A DNA stretch of 53,169 bases from Tychonema sp. LEGE 07203 (GCF_015207285.1 NZ_JADEXD010000019.1:1-53169), one strand, 5' to 3'; shown: positions 18,751 to 26,140, counted from the stretch's first letter. Numbers and translations are program-made. The notes: a model not told the origin generated them from the letters alone.

Positions 18751-19145
18751 GATCGGAGTTAGGCTAATATTAATGCCGAAAAATATTGCTACACATAAAA
18801 TGCAGGCAGGTATCAGCCGGGACAAAGCAATCCTTTGTCGGATGGGGATAATTAGGGTTTTTACTGATTCGTACAACAAGAATCATAATTGTAGCAAGAC
18901 ATTTTTGAATGGCTGTAAAAAATCGGTTTTTAGGAAAACATCGGCTTTGGTAACGAAGTATCTCGGAATCAACTCGGTTTGTGAGGAAGAGTGCGAACCC
19001 GTCCTTAGCTAAAAACTGTCTCCATTACCAAAATTTCTAAAGGCACGAGCAGATATTTCTCAGAAAGCGATCCGGGTAATACAATGAGATTGAGAAACAT
19101 GAAAACAGGGAAACCTTGTCAAACCTTACCAACAGGATGAAACTT
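18751..19145. other. Gene-free spacer upstream of the peptidoglycan-binding gene
   Basis: A 94-codon open frame (18728-19012) begins inside the hairpin described above and shows no domain, Shine-Dalgarno sequence or typical codon pattern, so I do not call it. Nothing else is recognisable apart from scattered CGATCG sites. Confidence 0.4.
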
Positions 19146-19874
19146 ATGCGTGTAACGACTGTTACGATTTTTAGCTTGCTAGCTCTGTTCGCTCCCGGGT
19201 TGAGCCCAAAGGCAAATGCAGCCTTCGACTCCAAACCCTTTGTGCAGGAACAATACCGCAGAGACTTTGTGGGGCCCGCCGATCCGGGTGCGTCGGCACA
19301 GCCTGATGCTGCTTCTCAAGGAGATATGTTTAATAAGCCTTTTTATGCAGGGGAGCAAAAACCTGTGAGAAAGGAAAAAACTATCTCGGCGGGTGCAGAC
19401 GGGCCTGAAGTTGCCGCCATACAGCAGCGGTTGCAAGTTCACGGTTTCGAGATCGGGAAAATCGACGGTTCCTATGGTTCTCGCACTAAATCGGCTGTGA
19501 GTGCTTTTCAGCAATCTCAGGGTTTGAATTCCGACGGTATTGTGGATAAACAAACTTGGACAGCTTTAGCAGCAGATCCGGTGTCAGCTCCTGAAAGTTT
19601 GCAAAGCAATGCTGCACTTCCAAGCGACGATCGAATTCAGAAGAGTGCTCGGGTGGCGGCCAATCCTGCAACTGCTCTGACTAAAGGCGCTGCGGGTTCT
19701 AAGGTGAAGACGCTACAGGTGCGTTTGGAAATGCAGGGTTACGATCCGGGCCCGATCGACGGCATTTTTGGCGCTCGCACTGCTACGGCTGTCAAGAGCT
19801 TTCAGGAGTATAAGGGTTTGACGGCTGACGGCGTGGTTGACGAAATCACCTGGAAGGCGATCGGGCAAAACTAA
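19146..19874 (+). CDS. Exported protein with two peptidoglycan-binding (PG_binding_1) domains
   Basis: An exported protein of about 242 residues. The N-terminus is a signal peptide with a hydrophobic core (IFSLLALFAPGL) and a cleavage site after SPKANA. Two peptidoglycan-binding type 1 domains follow. In each, a VAAIQQRL/VKTLQVRLEMQGY helix leads to G.IDG.FG..T..AV..FQ, then ..DG.VD..TW.A. The domain pair should hold the protein on the cell wall, and no hydrolase domain is attached. I take ATG 19146 because AGGA sits 8 bases before it. ATG 19137 and a TTG at 19116 are in-frame alternatives. It is followed by a hairpin and tRNA-Leu. Confidence 0.85.
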   Translation: MRVTTVTIFSLLALFAPGLSPKANAAFDSKPFVQEQYRRDFVGPADPGASAQPDAASQGDMFNKPFYAGEQKPVRKEKTISAGADGPEVAAIQQRLQVHGFEIGKIDGSYGSRTKSAVSAFQQSQGLNSDGIVDKQTWTALAADPVSAPESLQSNAALPSDDRIQKSARVAANPATALTKGAAGSKVKTLQVRLEMQGYDPGPIDGIFGARTATAVKSFQEYKGLTADGVVDEITWKAIGQN

Positions 19875-19923
19875 GTGACGAGTTAAACATACGGAAAATT
19901 GCTGTGGCGATAACTCATGATTG

Positions 19924-19950
19924 AACCCGGTGTCCAAAAATAACCGGGTT
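19924..19950. terminator. Hairpin after the peptidoglycan-binding gene
   Basis: AACCCGGT (19924-19931) pairs with ACCGGGTT (19943-19950), an 8-bp stem with an 11-base loop, 50 bases after the stop codon. It is terminator-like but lacks a T-run. The AACCCGG palindrome is also found in intergenic repeats near 51100 and 53055. Confidence 0.45.
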
Positions 19951-19958
19951 TGTGGATC

Positions 19959-19988
19959 TTGACGCATGGCTTTGTGCTGTGCTATAAT
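19959..19988 (+). promoter_or_regulatory. Sigma-70-type promoter of tRNA-Leu
   Basis: TTGACG (19959-19964) and TATAAT (19983-19988) are separated by 18 bases, which is near consensus. The -10 box ends 16 bases before the tRNA 5' end, so transcription would start just upstream of the tRNA. Confidence 0.75.
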
Positions 19989-20004
19989 TGTTCGGTGTCT
20001 AAAT

Positions 20005-20086
20005 GCGGATATGGCGAAATTGGCAGACGCGCCAGATTTAGGTTCTGGTTCCGAAAGGAGTGAAGGTTCAAGTCCTTTTATCCGCA
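20005..20086 (+). tRNA. tRNA-Leu (anticodon UAG)
   Basis: An 82-base tRNA. The acceptor stem is GCGGATA (20005-20011) with TATCCGC (20079-20085), and the discriminator base is A. The anticodon stem-loop reads CAGATTTAGGTTCTG with anticodon TAG. A long variable arm (GGTTCCGAAAGGAGTGAAGG region) and the T-loop GGTTCAAGTCC support a class II leucine tRNA. The CCA end is not encoded. Accessory and broken genes begin 7 bases downstream, so this tRNA probably marks an insertion site. Confidence 0.95.
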
Positions 20087-20092
20087 CTAAAC

Positions 20093-20341
20093 TCAATGCT
20101 TTGTTCCGACGCGAACATCTTCCCAAATTCGATCGGGATTTAAACCCAGTTCGTGCACTTGATATTTTTCCCGAAATGCACCGAGAGATTCTCCAAAGCT
20201 AAGTTCGAGATGCTGCGGTTGTTTGCGGCGTTGAATGTATTCGCGCAAGGCGATTTCAACTAAGGTTTCCAGCGAATTTTCTCGTTGTAGTTCGATCGCC
20301 TCTTGTAGCAGTGCCGTATCCACATTCAGGCTGGTCATCAT
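20093..20341 (-). CDS. VapB-like type II antitoxin, probably 3'-truncated, no toxin
   Basis: This 82-residue protein has an N-terminus (TSLNVDTALLQEAIEL...LVEIALREYIQRRKQ) that fits the ribbon-helix-helix DNA-binding region of VapB-type antitoxins. The C-terminus runs through FREKYQVHELGLNPDRIWEDVR and stops after VGTKH, whereas many relatives continue a further ~10 residues. The stop lies 7 bases from the 3' end of tRNA-Leu on the opposite strand. Because the gene points into the tRNA, its own C-terminus and any VapC partner have probably been lost at this junction. Start ATG could be 20341 or 20338. Family assignment is by motif only. Confidence 0.65.
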   Translation of the reverse strand: MMTSLNVDTALLQEAIELQRENSLETLVEIALREYIQRRKQPQHLELSFGESLGAFREKYQVHELGLNPDRIWEDVRVGTKH

Positions 20342-20413
20342 TGGCGATCGTCTTTTAACCGTTGTTTTAATAATACGATCGCCACCCGGAAGAAATCGAT
20401 CGTATTATTATTG

Positions 20414-20530
20414 ATGCAGTTAATCGACTCATCGGCGGATGAGGGCGAGACAAAATTAGATTTGGCGGGGTTGGAGTTGGAAGAATTGCCGCCGGAGATT
20501 GGCAAGTGCACTGGGCTTGAGACGTTATAA
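20414..20530 (+). pseudogene. Fragment of a leucine-rich-repeat protein
   Basis: A 38-codon open stretch encodes an opening like MQLIDSSADEGETK followed by LDLAGLELEELPPEIGKC, then a premature TAA. This is the standard N-terminal start of cyanobacterial LRR and ROCO-type proteins (LxLSxxxLxxLPPEIGxLxxL). Only the first repeat remains, and the rest of the gene is absent. It sits between a truncated VapB-like gene and a DUF433 gene, so it is probably a leftover from earlier recombination. Its end contains overlapping TATAAT boxes (20526-20540) that may now serve as a promoter for the DUF433 gene. Confidence 0.6.
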
Positions 20531-20569
20531 TCAGTATAATAGTAAATAGCTAAAAGAAGAAGTTTAGAT

Positions 20570-20908
20570 ATGGAACTGAATCAGTATTTTGATTTCTTAG
20601 CACCGGATGATATTCGGATTAAAGGACATCGCATCGGGATTGAGACCGTGCTGTATGAATATTTGCATCGGGAACGCACCCCAGAAGAAATTCAGCAATT
20701 TTATCCATCTCTAACTTTAGCAGAAGTTTACACAACTATTTTGTATTATTTGCTGAACAAGGAATCAGTAAGTAGATATATACAAGATTGGTTGGAATGG
20801 TCGCATCAGCAGCGAAAAATGCAAGCAGCAAATCCGCATCCGGCTGCGGAAAGATTGCGAAAATTGAAGGCTGAACAAGAAAGGCAAACTGCAACCCAGG
20901 ATGCTTGA
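20570..20908 (+). CDS. DUF433 domain antitoxin
   Basis: This 112-residue protein belongs to the DUF433 family, small winged-helix proteins often encoded just before a DUF5615 PIN-like toxin and regarded as VapB-type antitoxins. The motif IRIKGHRIGIETVLYEYLHRERTPEEIQQFYPSLTLAEVYTTILYYL covers the domain (about residues 12-60, shown here by its start IRIKGHRIGI and end LAEVYTTILYYL). The C-terminal ~45 residues are charged and probably bind toxin. Two TATAAT boxes lie 30-45 bases upstream. The toxin gene begins 3 bases after the stop but is truncated after 20 codons by an insertion sequence, leaving an antitoxin without a working partner. Confidence 0.82.
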   Translation: MELNQYFDFLAPDDIRIKGHRIGIETVLYEYLHRERTPEEIQQFYPSLTLAEVYTTILYYLLNKESVSRYIQDWLEWSHQQRKMQAANPHPAAERLRKLKAEQERQTATQDA

Positions 20909-20911
20909 GCA

Positions 20912-20974
20912 ATGGCGCTTAAATATTTGATGGATGAGAATGTTACGCCAATTTATAAGCTGTTTCGCATTTAA
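20912..20974 (+). pseudogene. Truncated DUF5615 PIN-like toxin
   Basis: ATG 20912 opens a 20-residue frame, MALKYLMDENVTPIYK followed by LFRI. The first 16 residues are the typical start of DUF5615 PIN-like nucleases, including the conserved first acidic residues (MDEN). The frame then runs into IS630-related DNA and stops at 20974. The remaining ~85 residues, with the other catalytic acids, are absent and do not reappear after the IS1 element. The break falls near a TA dinucleotide at 20954-20957, as expected for IS630-type insertion. The product cannot be functional. Confidence 0.75.
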
Positions 20975-21670
20975 ACTGTGATAACAGCATTTCCTTTGTT
21001 TTTGAGTTTTCGCCCCCATTTGATAACTAATCCTCCTTCATTTAAAAGCTTATGTAACAAAACTTCTAATTCTTCAATTGATTTAAAAAGTCGATTAGCA
21101 ATATATTCTTTGGCTGAATGCCATACCAATTCAATCAAGTTATAGTCGGGACTATATTCAGGTAAGTATTCCAGATGAATATTAGGCATTTCTGTTTTTA
21201 TTATCTGGATATATTCTTGTTTTTTGTGAAAGCTGGCATGATCTAATACGATCACTATTTTACATCCTTTTTCTGTAAAATCTTCTCGATTATTTCCCGC
21301 TTCTACCCATTCACTTATTAAATCTTGATAAAATAGTTTCAATACTTTATAGAAACTGTTAGAATTACTTTTACCAAGAAATTCAACAAATCTTTTTTTG
21401 TCTGAATACCTGATTGCTCCCATCGCATTTACTCTTCCTTTTCTTCTATCTCCCCTCACTTTTTACGATGTCCTTTTTTCCCCCAAGTCTTTCTTTTAAT
21501 CACTCTTAAACTAAATCCCCTTTCATCCCAAAACCATACCTGAAGGCGATTAGGACTTTCTTTTTCTATTCTTAAATATTCTTCTAGTTTCTCTTTAAAA
21601 GCTTTTCTTTTCTCGGGATCTTGTTTGTGATCTAGGCTATATTTTGACCACAGGTAAACATACTTTTTTT
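20971..21670 (-). pseudogene. IS630-family transposase, 5'-truncated and frameshifted
   Basis: Reading the minus strand from 21670, one frame encodes KKYVYLWSKYSLDHKQDP and onwards to the first catalytic Asp in WFWDERGFSLR, ending GHRKK at a TGA (21456-21458). The next frame (-1) continues with RGDRRKGRVNAMGA, the second Asp in IVLDHASFHKK and the Glu in YSPDYNLIELVW, and stops at 20971. All three DDE residues remain but are split between frames at 21459-21465, where the sequence is CGTAAAAAGTGA. The A-run could permit -1 slippage or may simply be a mutation. The N-terminal helix-turn-helix part is missing, cut by the IS1 element at 21671. Confidence 0.82.
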
Positions 21671-21742
21671 GGCGTTGCTGATTTACGGTATGATTTGTTC
21701 AAAGAGAAATTAGCAAAAATAATTAACTAAGAGTCAAAGCCT

Positions 21743-22102
21743 ATGAAATGTCCTGAATGTAAATCAAGTCATGTCAATAAAAATGGTCATAAAAAAGGTA
21801 AACAGAATTATCTTTGTGTTGAGTGTGGTAGGCAATTCATAGAATGCTACCAACCCCATAAAGGTTACTCTCAAGAAGTTAAGCGGGAATGCCTAAAGAT
21901 GTATGTTAATGGTATGGGTTTTCGAGCAATAGAAAGAATCAAAGGTGTTCATCATACAACAATAATTAATTGGGTCAAACAGGTGGGAGAACTTCTGCCA
22001 GAGGCTTACGAACCCGACACAATTCCCGATGTCGGAGAACTAGATGAATTAGAAACATTTATTGGCTCAAAAAAAACAAAATCTGGCTGTGGACAGCAGT
22101 AG
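21743..22102 (+). CDS. insA: IS1-family InsA-like protein
   Basis: This 119-residue protein has an N-terminal zinc finger of the InsA type (CPECKSSHVNKNGH...CVECGRQF) with four cysteines, and a helix-turn-helix region (GMGFRAIERIKGVHHTTIINWVKQ part) that binds the inverted repeats. Near the end, GELDELETFIGSKK is the start of the catalytic part shared with InsB. In the zero frame it stops at 22100-22102. A run of eight A (22069-22076) read as A-AAA-AAA allows -1 slippage into the insB frame, the mechanism known for IS1 transposase production. On its own it would act as a transposition repressor. Confidence 0.88.
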   Translation: MKCPECKSSHVNKNGHKKGKQNYLCVECGRQFIECYQPHKGYSQEVKRECLKMYVNGMGFRAIERIKGVHHTTIINWVKQVGELLPEAYEPDTIPDVGELDELETFIGSKKTKSGCGQQ

Positions 22103-22462
22103 ACCACTTCAAAGCAGGTATTTTAGGATGGGTTTTAGGGAATCATAGTGCCCAAACATTTAAACCTTTATGGGAGAGCGTTGAGAAATGGAAATGCTAT
22201 TTTTACGTAACAGATGGCTGGAAAGTTTATCCCATGTTCATTCCAGATGGTGACCAAATCATCTCGAAAACTTATATGACAAGAGTTGAAGGTGAAAATA
22301 CAAGACTCAGACATCCGGATAGCTCGATTAAAGAGAAAAACTCTTTGTTATTCTAAATCCGAAGAAATGCTCAAACATTCAATTCGTTTACTAATTCACT
22401 ACCTCAAATTCTCAGACGTTCCCATTCCATATTCAAGTAATCATTTAGATACTCTGATTTGA
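22070..22462 (+). pseudogene. insB: IS1-family InsB-like transposase frame, frameshifted
   Basis: After -1 slippage on the A-run, translation continues KNKIWLWTAVDHFKAGILGW, then YFYVTDGWKVYPMFIPDGDQ and TRVEGENTRLRH, the catalytic core of IS1-type transposases with its conserved aspartates and glutamate. At about 22312 the frame departs from the expected continuation and stops at 22354-22356. A one-base shift restores RLKRKTLCYSKSEEMLKH and the rest of the C-terminus up to the TGA at 22460-22462. A single indel therefore inactivates this copy, assuming no compensating recoding. Confidence 0.8.
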
Positions 22463-22565
22463 ACGCTATTCGACCTGAACTGCCAGGGACGGTCGTCGGA
22501 TCATACCTCAATTCAGCAACGCCGAATATTTTATTATCACCCTAAATAATGGAGGGGAGAGCCAC

Positions 22566-23348
22566 GTGAACGAGTATCTTCTTCAGAGACTAAGAGCTGA
22601 CGCAGCTCACTTATTATCCTTAGCGGAAAATGAGGGAAAGTTAAAGCACCCAGGGGTTAAAGGGCGCTTCCGAGAGTTGCTAATTGATAATATATTGTCT
22701 CCTTGGCTTCCACCAGATGTACATTGTGGAACAGGAATGATACTCGCAAGCAATAATGAGCGAAAAGAAGCAACCCAAGATGATGTGGTTCTTTATGCAA
22801 AAGGCATCTGTCCACCTGTTCTTGTCTCAAAAAATGCACCAGAAGGTATCTTTCTTTACAATAGTGTTTTGGCTCGTATCGAGGTTAAATCCTGGCTTAA
22901 CAACACTGAATTAACTAAATTTCTGCGAGCGACAAAAGAAATAGCAAGCCTAAAACTAGCTGTTCGAGACGGTTGTACGAATCAATTTACTGGTACTTTA
23001 AACTTTTTGTTTGCCTATAAATCCGATTTAACACCCGGTCAAGATTCAGAACTTAAAAGACTCATTTCTGCCATGAGTAAGCAATCCATTGATCCGTTAT
23101 CCGGCATAGTGTCTATGCTATGTGTCCCAGGTCGAGGATTTTATAAAATTGGAATAGAAAAGGGAAAAAGAGTATGGCAAAAACACTTATCTGATGATCC
23201 TCGCGATCGTATAGCTTGGTTTGTTGCGTGTCTATCAAATTCATGTTTTGAATATCTTATACAAAGACAGGGGCGTAATTCTACAAATAGTCTTGAAGTT
23301 GGTGTTGGCTTATACCTCGATCGCCCTTTCGAGGCTGTCAACATTTAA
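22566..23348 (+). CDS. DUF6602 domain protein, putative PD-(D/E)XK nuclease fold
   Basis: This 260-residue protein resembles the DUF6602 family. Motifs suggest a PD-(D/E)XK-type nuclease core: Glu37 in GRFRELLIDN, Asp72/Asp73 in QDDVVLY, and Glu106-Val-Lys108 in ARIEVKSWL. The GTG start at 22566 is supported by GGAGGGGAG 4-12 bases upstream. It directly follows the IS1 element and has no methyltransferase, helicase or other partner gene beside it. The catalytic residues look intact. The substrate is unknown; a defence or DNA-repair role is only a possibility, based on the fold and the accessory setting. Confidence 0.65.
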   Translation: MNEYLLQRLRADAAHLLSLAENEGKLKHPGVKGRFRELLIDNILSPWLPPDVHCGTGMILASNNERKEATQDDVVLYAKGICPPVLVSKNAPEGIFLYNSVLARIEVKSWLNNTELTKFLRATKEIASLKLAVRDGCTNQFTGTLNFLFAYKSDLTPGQDSELKRLISAMSKQSIDPLSGIVSMLCVPGRGFYKIGIEKGKRVWQKHLSDDPRDRIAWFVACLSNSCFEYLIQRQGRNSTNSLEVGVGLYLDRPFEAVNI

Positions 23349-23570
23349 TATCAAATCCGGTTGCATCGGAATGATTAGCGTTATTGGGTAATCGGTAATT
23401 GGTAATTGGTAATTGCCATGACCACGTTGAGTAATTTCGATGCAACCAGAAAGGATAGAACAAGGCGCTCCACTAAACGGCTTATGATTCCGACAGATTA
23501 AACGGTAAGCTCTACCGAGATAGCCTGGGTCGTAGACAAACCTTTATCTATAGCAACCATTACCAATCGC
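23349..23570. repeat. Spacer with a GGTTGCATCGGAAT copy and TAATTGG repeats
   Basis: CCGGTTGCATCGGAATGATT (from 23355) is a partial copy of the dispersed repeat at 5323. At 23386-23416 the unit GGTAATT/GGTAATC is repeated about four times with 7-bp period. No gene is seen between the DUF6602 gene and the convergent transglutaminase-fold gene. Confidence 0.6.
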
Positions 23571-25943
23571 TTAAAACCAGCGCTTTTTCAGTTTCTTTAA
23601 GTGCGATCGCCTCAAATTTTCCACCAACTGTCGCAACTGACTCAAATTTCCCGCTTCGCCGCCGTACTTCCACCGCACGTAAGCTTGCGAAACTTCCTCA
23701 ATTACCTCTGCTTCATCAGTTGCACGATCGCGCCGCATTGCCTCAGCATACTCCAAAGGCGTTTGAGCTTTCTGCTTGGCAAAACCCCGGCTTGCCAAAT
23801 CCTTCAGCATTTCCTGATAAACCCCCTCCACCGGCGGCAACTTCCCCAGCCAGCGGCGGTAGCGCCACTTGCGCCACCCTTGCCAAATTAACCAGCCAAT
23901 CAAGCCAAAGCCGATCGCGCTAATCAAACCAGTAAATAAACCCACCCAACCTTTAGCAAACTGTCCCAGAAACCAGCCCAGAATCAAACTTATCCAGCCA
24001 ATTACAAAACTGATAACTGAATCGAAGCCGCTTCTGAGAGGAGTCGGCAGCCAACCCGCGATCCACTTCCAAAACGATTCCAGCGCGCTAAAAGTCTGGT
24101 TGTCTTCCACCGAAGCCGGAATCAGCGGATAACCTGGAATCGGATTAAAACCAAACCAGCCGTTATTGGGAAAATATACCTCCGTCATCAAGAAAGCGTC
24201 GGTATTTTTCACAATATACAAACCTGTAAACGGGTTGAATTCTCCCGTGTCGAAACCGCCAGCCATTCGCGCCGGAATCCCGATCGACCTCAGCATAATT
24301 GTCAGTACCGTTGAAAAGTGGTCTGGATATCCGCCTGTAACCTTTTTACCGTCTTGGGTTTTTTGATAACCAAACAGAAAACTCTCAACTAAATCTTCAC
24401 TTTCCTCTAAATAAGGCAAGGCTTTGACAATTTTGTAATTCGGGTTTTGCTTCAAATATTGAGCTAAGTACAAAGCTTTTTCGTAAGGAGAATCGATCGC
24501 CCTGTCTGACTGAGATACTCTTGTTCTCGCCAACAATATTTCTTCGGTTTTTTCTCGCACCTTTTTCGCGATTTTCGGCGGCACGTCCAAATAAAACTTG
24601 CGAATATTTTTCGGGTAGTTAGTACCAGTTTTTCCCAACAAAGACCGATCGCGAAAAGGCACGTTAGAAATCACCGTATAAGTCAAACCGTCCGCCAATT
24701 CCACAGGCGATCGCAAACCCCCCTCCGCATCAATCGCCACTTCCTGCGTTGGAAAATAAAGTTCCTTCGGCTTATTTAAAGCCGGAATCAAATTTGGCAA
24801 CTGAGCAAGAATAGTATAACTTTGAATCACCTCTTGAAAGCGGGGCGCATTCGGATACGGATTCAGATAAAATTGATAGGACCAGCGAGGTCGATTCACC
24901 TTAAAAGCGTCGTCGTTGCGAGAAATTTCCCAACCCTGACCAGTGTATTTGTCAAAGCCCAACACCCGCCAAAAACCCGCCGCCTGCGATCGCACCCGCA
25001 TCACCACTTGAGGTTTCAATTCCCCCCGCAAATTTTGATTGATGCGCTGGTTGAAACCGTAATAAAAAGTAGAGTCTACCTCTCCGGGCCCTGTTTCTGG
25101 GTTTCGCCCCCTCCCTCCGCCAGTTCCTTCTTCATTTCCCCCTCTGACATACCCCGGATTGACAATGCTGCGTTCGTCAAACTCCCCCTGATATTCAATA
25201 GGAGCACTCACTGGAAAAGTCCGCAATTGGTAGCCGGGGAGTCGCGGCAAAAACGCAAAAATAGTCAGCCCCAACCCGACTGCGATCGACAGCAGCCAAC
25301 TCAAATACTTGGGGGACAAAGTAGCAGTAAATAGCGACCAATTGTTTTTTTTCTCTCTAGCTTCTGCAGCAGCAGGGATGTTTTCTGCCTTCGAGAGTCC
25401 CAAGCGCGATCGGTAATCCAGTACCAAAGTCGGCAGCGCTAAAGCCAAAAACGCCAACAGAAACGGCCCAAAAGTCAGCGTTTGACTGATAGTCGCCGCT
25501 ACACTCAACAAAATTAGCCCGATGACGATCGAATATCCCAAATCCTTGCGGCGGGGCAAATCGAAGCTGTGCAGCACTTGAATGTTAATCAACAGTTGCG
25601 CCAAAACTAACCGCGTATCGTTTAACTCTCCCACCAAGCGGGTAAAAAAAGCAAATAGCGCCACCAGCATTCCAATAGCGATGCAGAACTTAGCAGCTAC
25701 ATTGCGATCGCGGCGGCGGTACCAACTCCAAGTTGCTCCCACAATACTAACAGGCACAGCCCACAGGTTCAGGGCTTCTTCAGCAGCAACGTCAGTAGCT
25801 ACAATTCCCACAATTACTAACAACTGAACTAGGATTCGCAGCAGCCAAGAATCCTCAGTCACGGGCGGAGGCATTGCCTCTATCCGCTCCCACAGTTTAC
25901 CCAAAACAGGTATATTTCGCAGGTTATCAGTTGTCATGTGCAC
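23571..25943 (-). CDS. TgpA-type (DUF3488) transglutaminase-fold membrane protein lacking the catalytic triad
   Basis: This 790-residue protein has the TgpA layout: about six N-terminal membrane helices (residues 30-235), a large extracytoplasmic transglutaminase-like domain (about 290-620), a hydrophobic segment (about 650-690) and a C-terminal cytoplasmic DUF4129-like tail. In active members the core reads G-x-C-E/D-H/Y-F-A, then A-H-A-W-V-E, then F-D-P-T-P. Here the matching positions are GGYPDHFS (Pro540 for Cys), DAFLMTE (Phe584 for His) and FNPIPG (Asn600 for Asp), so all three catalytic residues are replaced although the surrounding motif GIPARMAGGF is well kept. It probably binds rather than cross-links or cleaves. 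My memory is that related cyanobacterial proteins share this substitution. Confidence 0.85.
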   Translation of the reverse strand: MHMTTDNLRNIPVLGKLWERIEAMPPPVTEDSWLLRILVQLLVIVGIVATDVAAEEALNLWAVPVSIVGATWSWYRRRDRNVAAKFCIAIGMLVALFAFFTRLVGELNDTRLVLAQLLINIQVLHSFDLPRRKDLGYSIVIGLILLSVAATISQTLTFGPFLLAFLALALPTLVLDYRSRLGLSKAENIPAAAEAREKKNNWSLFTATLSPKYLSWLLSIAVGLGLTIFAFLPRLPGYQLRTFPVSAPIEYQGEFDERSIVNPGYVRGGNEEGTGGGRGRNPETGPGEVDSTFYYGFNQRINQNLRGELKPQVVMRVRSQAAGFWRVLGFDKYTGQGWEISRNDDAFKVNRPRWSYQFYLNPYPNAPRFQEVIQSYTILAQLPNLIPALNKPKELYFPTQEVAIDAEGGLRSPVELADGLTYTVISNVPFRDRSLLGKTGTNYPKNIRKFYLDVPPKIAKKVREKTEEILLARTRVSQSDRAIDSPYEKALYLAQYLKQNPNYKIVKALPYLEESEDLVESFLFGYQKTQDGKKVTGGYPDHFSTVLTIMLRSIGIPARMAGGFDTGEFNPFTGLYIVKNTDAFLMTEVYFPNNGWFGFNPIPGYPLIPASVEDNQTFSALESFWKWIAGWLPTPLRSGFDSVISFVIGWISLILGWFLGQFAKGWVGLFTGLISAIGFGLIGWLIWQGWRKWRYRRWLGKLPPVEGVYQEMLKDLASRGFAKQKAQTPLEYAEAMRRDRATDEAEVIEEVSQAYVRWKYGGEAGNLSQLRQLVENLRRSHLKKLKKRWF

Positions 25944-25968
25944 CCATCCAGCGATATTTAGATTTTAG

Positions 25969-26140
25969 ATTTGAGATTTTAGATTAAATCCACAGATTTA
26001 TCTAGGTTTTAACTAATATCTAAATCTTATTTCTCTGCCACTCGATTTGAGATTTTAGATTAAATCCACAGATTTATCTAGGTTTTAACTAATATCTAAA
26101 TCTTATTTCTCTGCCACTCGATTTGAGATTTAATCCACAG
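25969..26140. repeat. 76-bp tandem duplication plus partial third copy
   Basis: A 76-base unit starting ATTTGAGATTTTAGATTAAA occurs at 25969-26044 and again, identical as far as I can read, at 26045-26120. A third copy begins at 26121 and diverges after about 11 bases. It lies in the promoter side of the transglutaminase-fold gene and behind patU. Identity implies recent duplication. Confidence 0.9.

Larger units (their letters stand above)
21671..22523 (+). mobile_element. IS1-family insertion sequence
   Basis: An 853-bp element bounded by imperfect terminal inverted repeats that begin GGCGTTGCTGA, matching at 22 of 27 positions (21671-21697 and 22497-22523). It carries insA and an insB frame on the plus strand, as in IS1. 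The flanking sequences (CTTTTTTT left, GAATATTT right) show no convincing target duplication, so one side has probably been rearranged. The element cuts the 5' part of the IS630 remnant. insB is frameshifted, so this copy is probably not mobile by itself. Confidence 0.85.

Noticed and set aside
18728..19012. 94-codon open frame after sucrose synthase
   Set aside because: It begins inside a hairpin, has no motif or ribosome site and the composition does not look like coding sequence.
20005..20086. Encoded CCA tail or intron in tRNA-Leu
   Set aside because: The sequence after the acceptor stem is ACTAAA, and the anticodon loop is uninterrupted; this is not the intron-containing tRNA-Leu(UAA).
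22566..23348. Complete restriction-modification system
   Set aside because: No methyltransferase or specificity gene lies nearby; only a putative nuclease is present.
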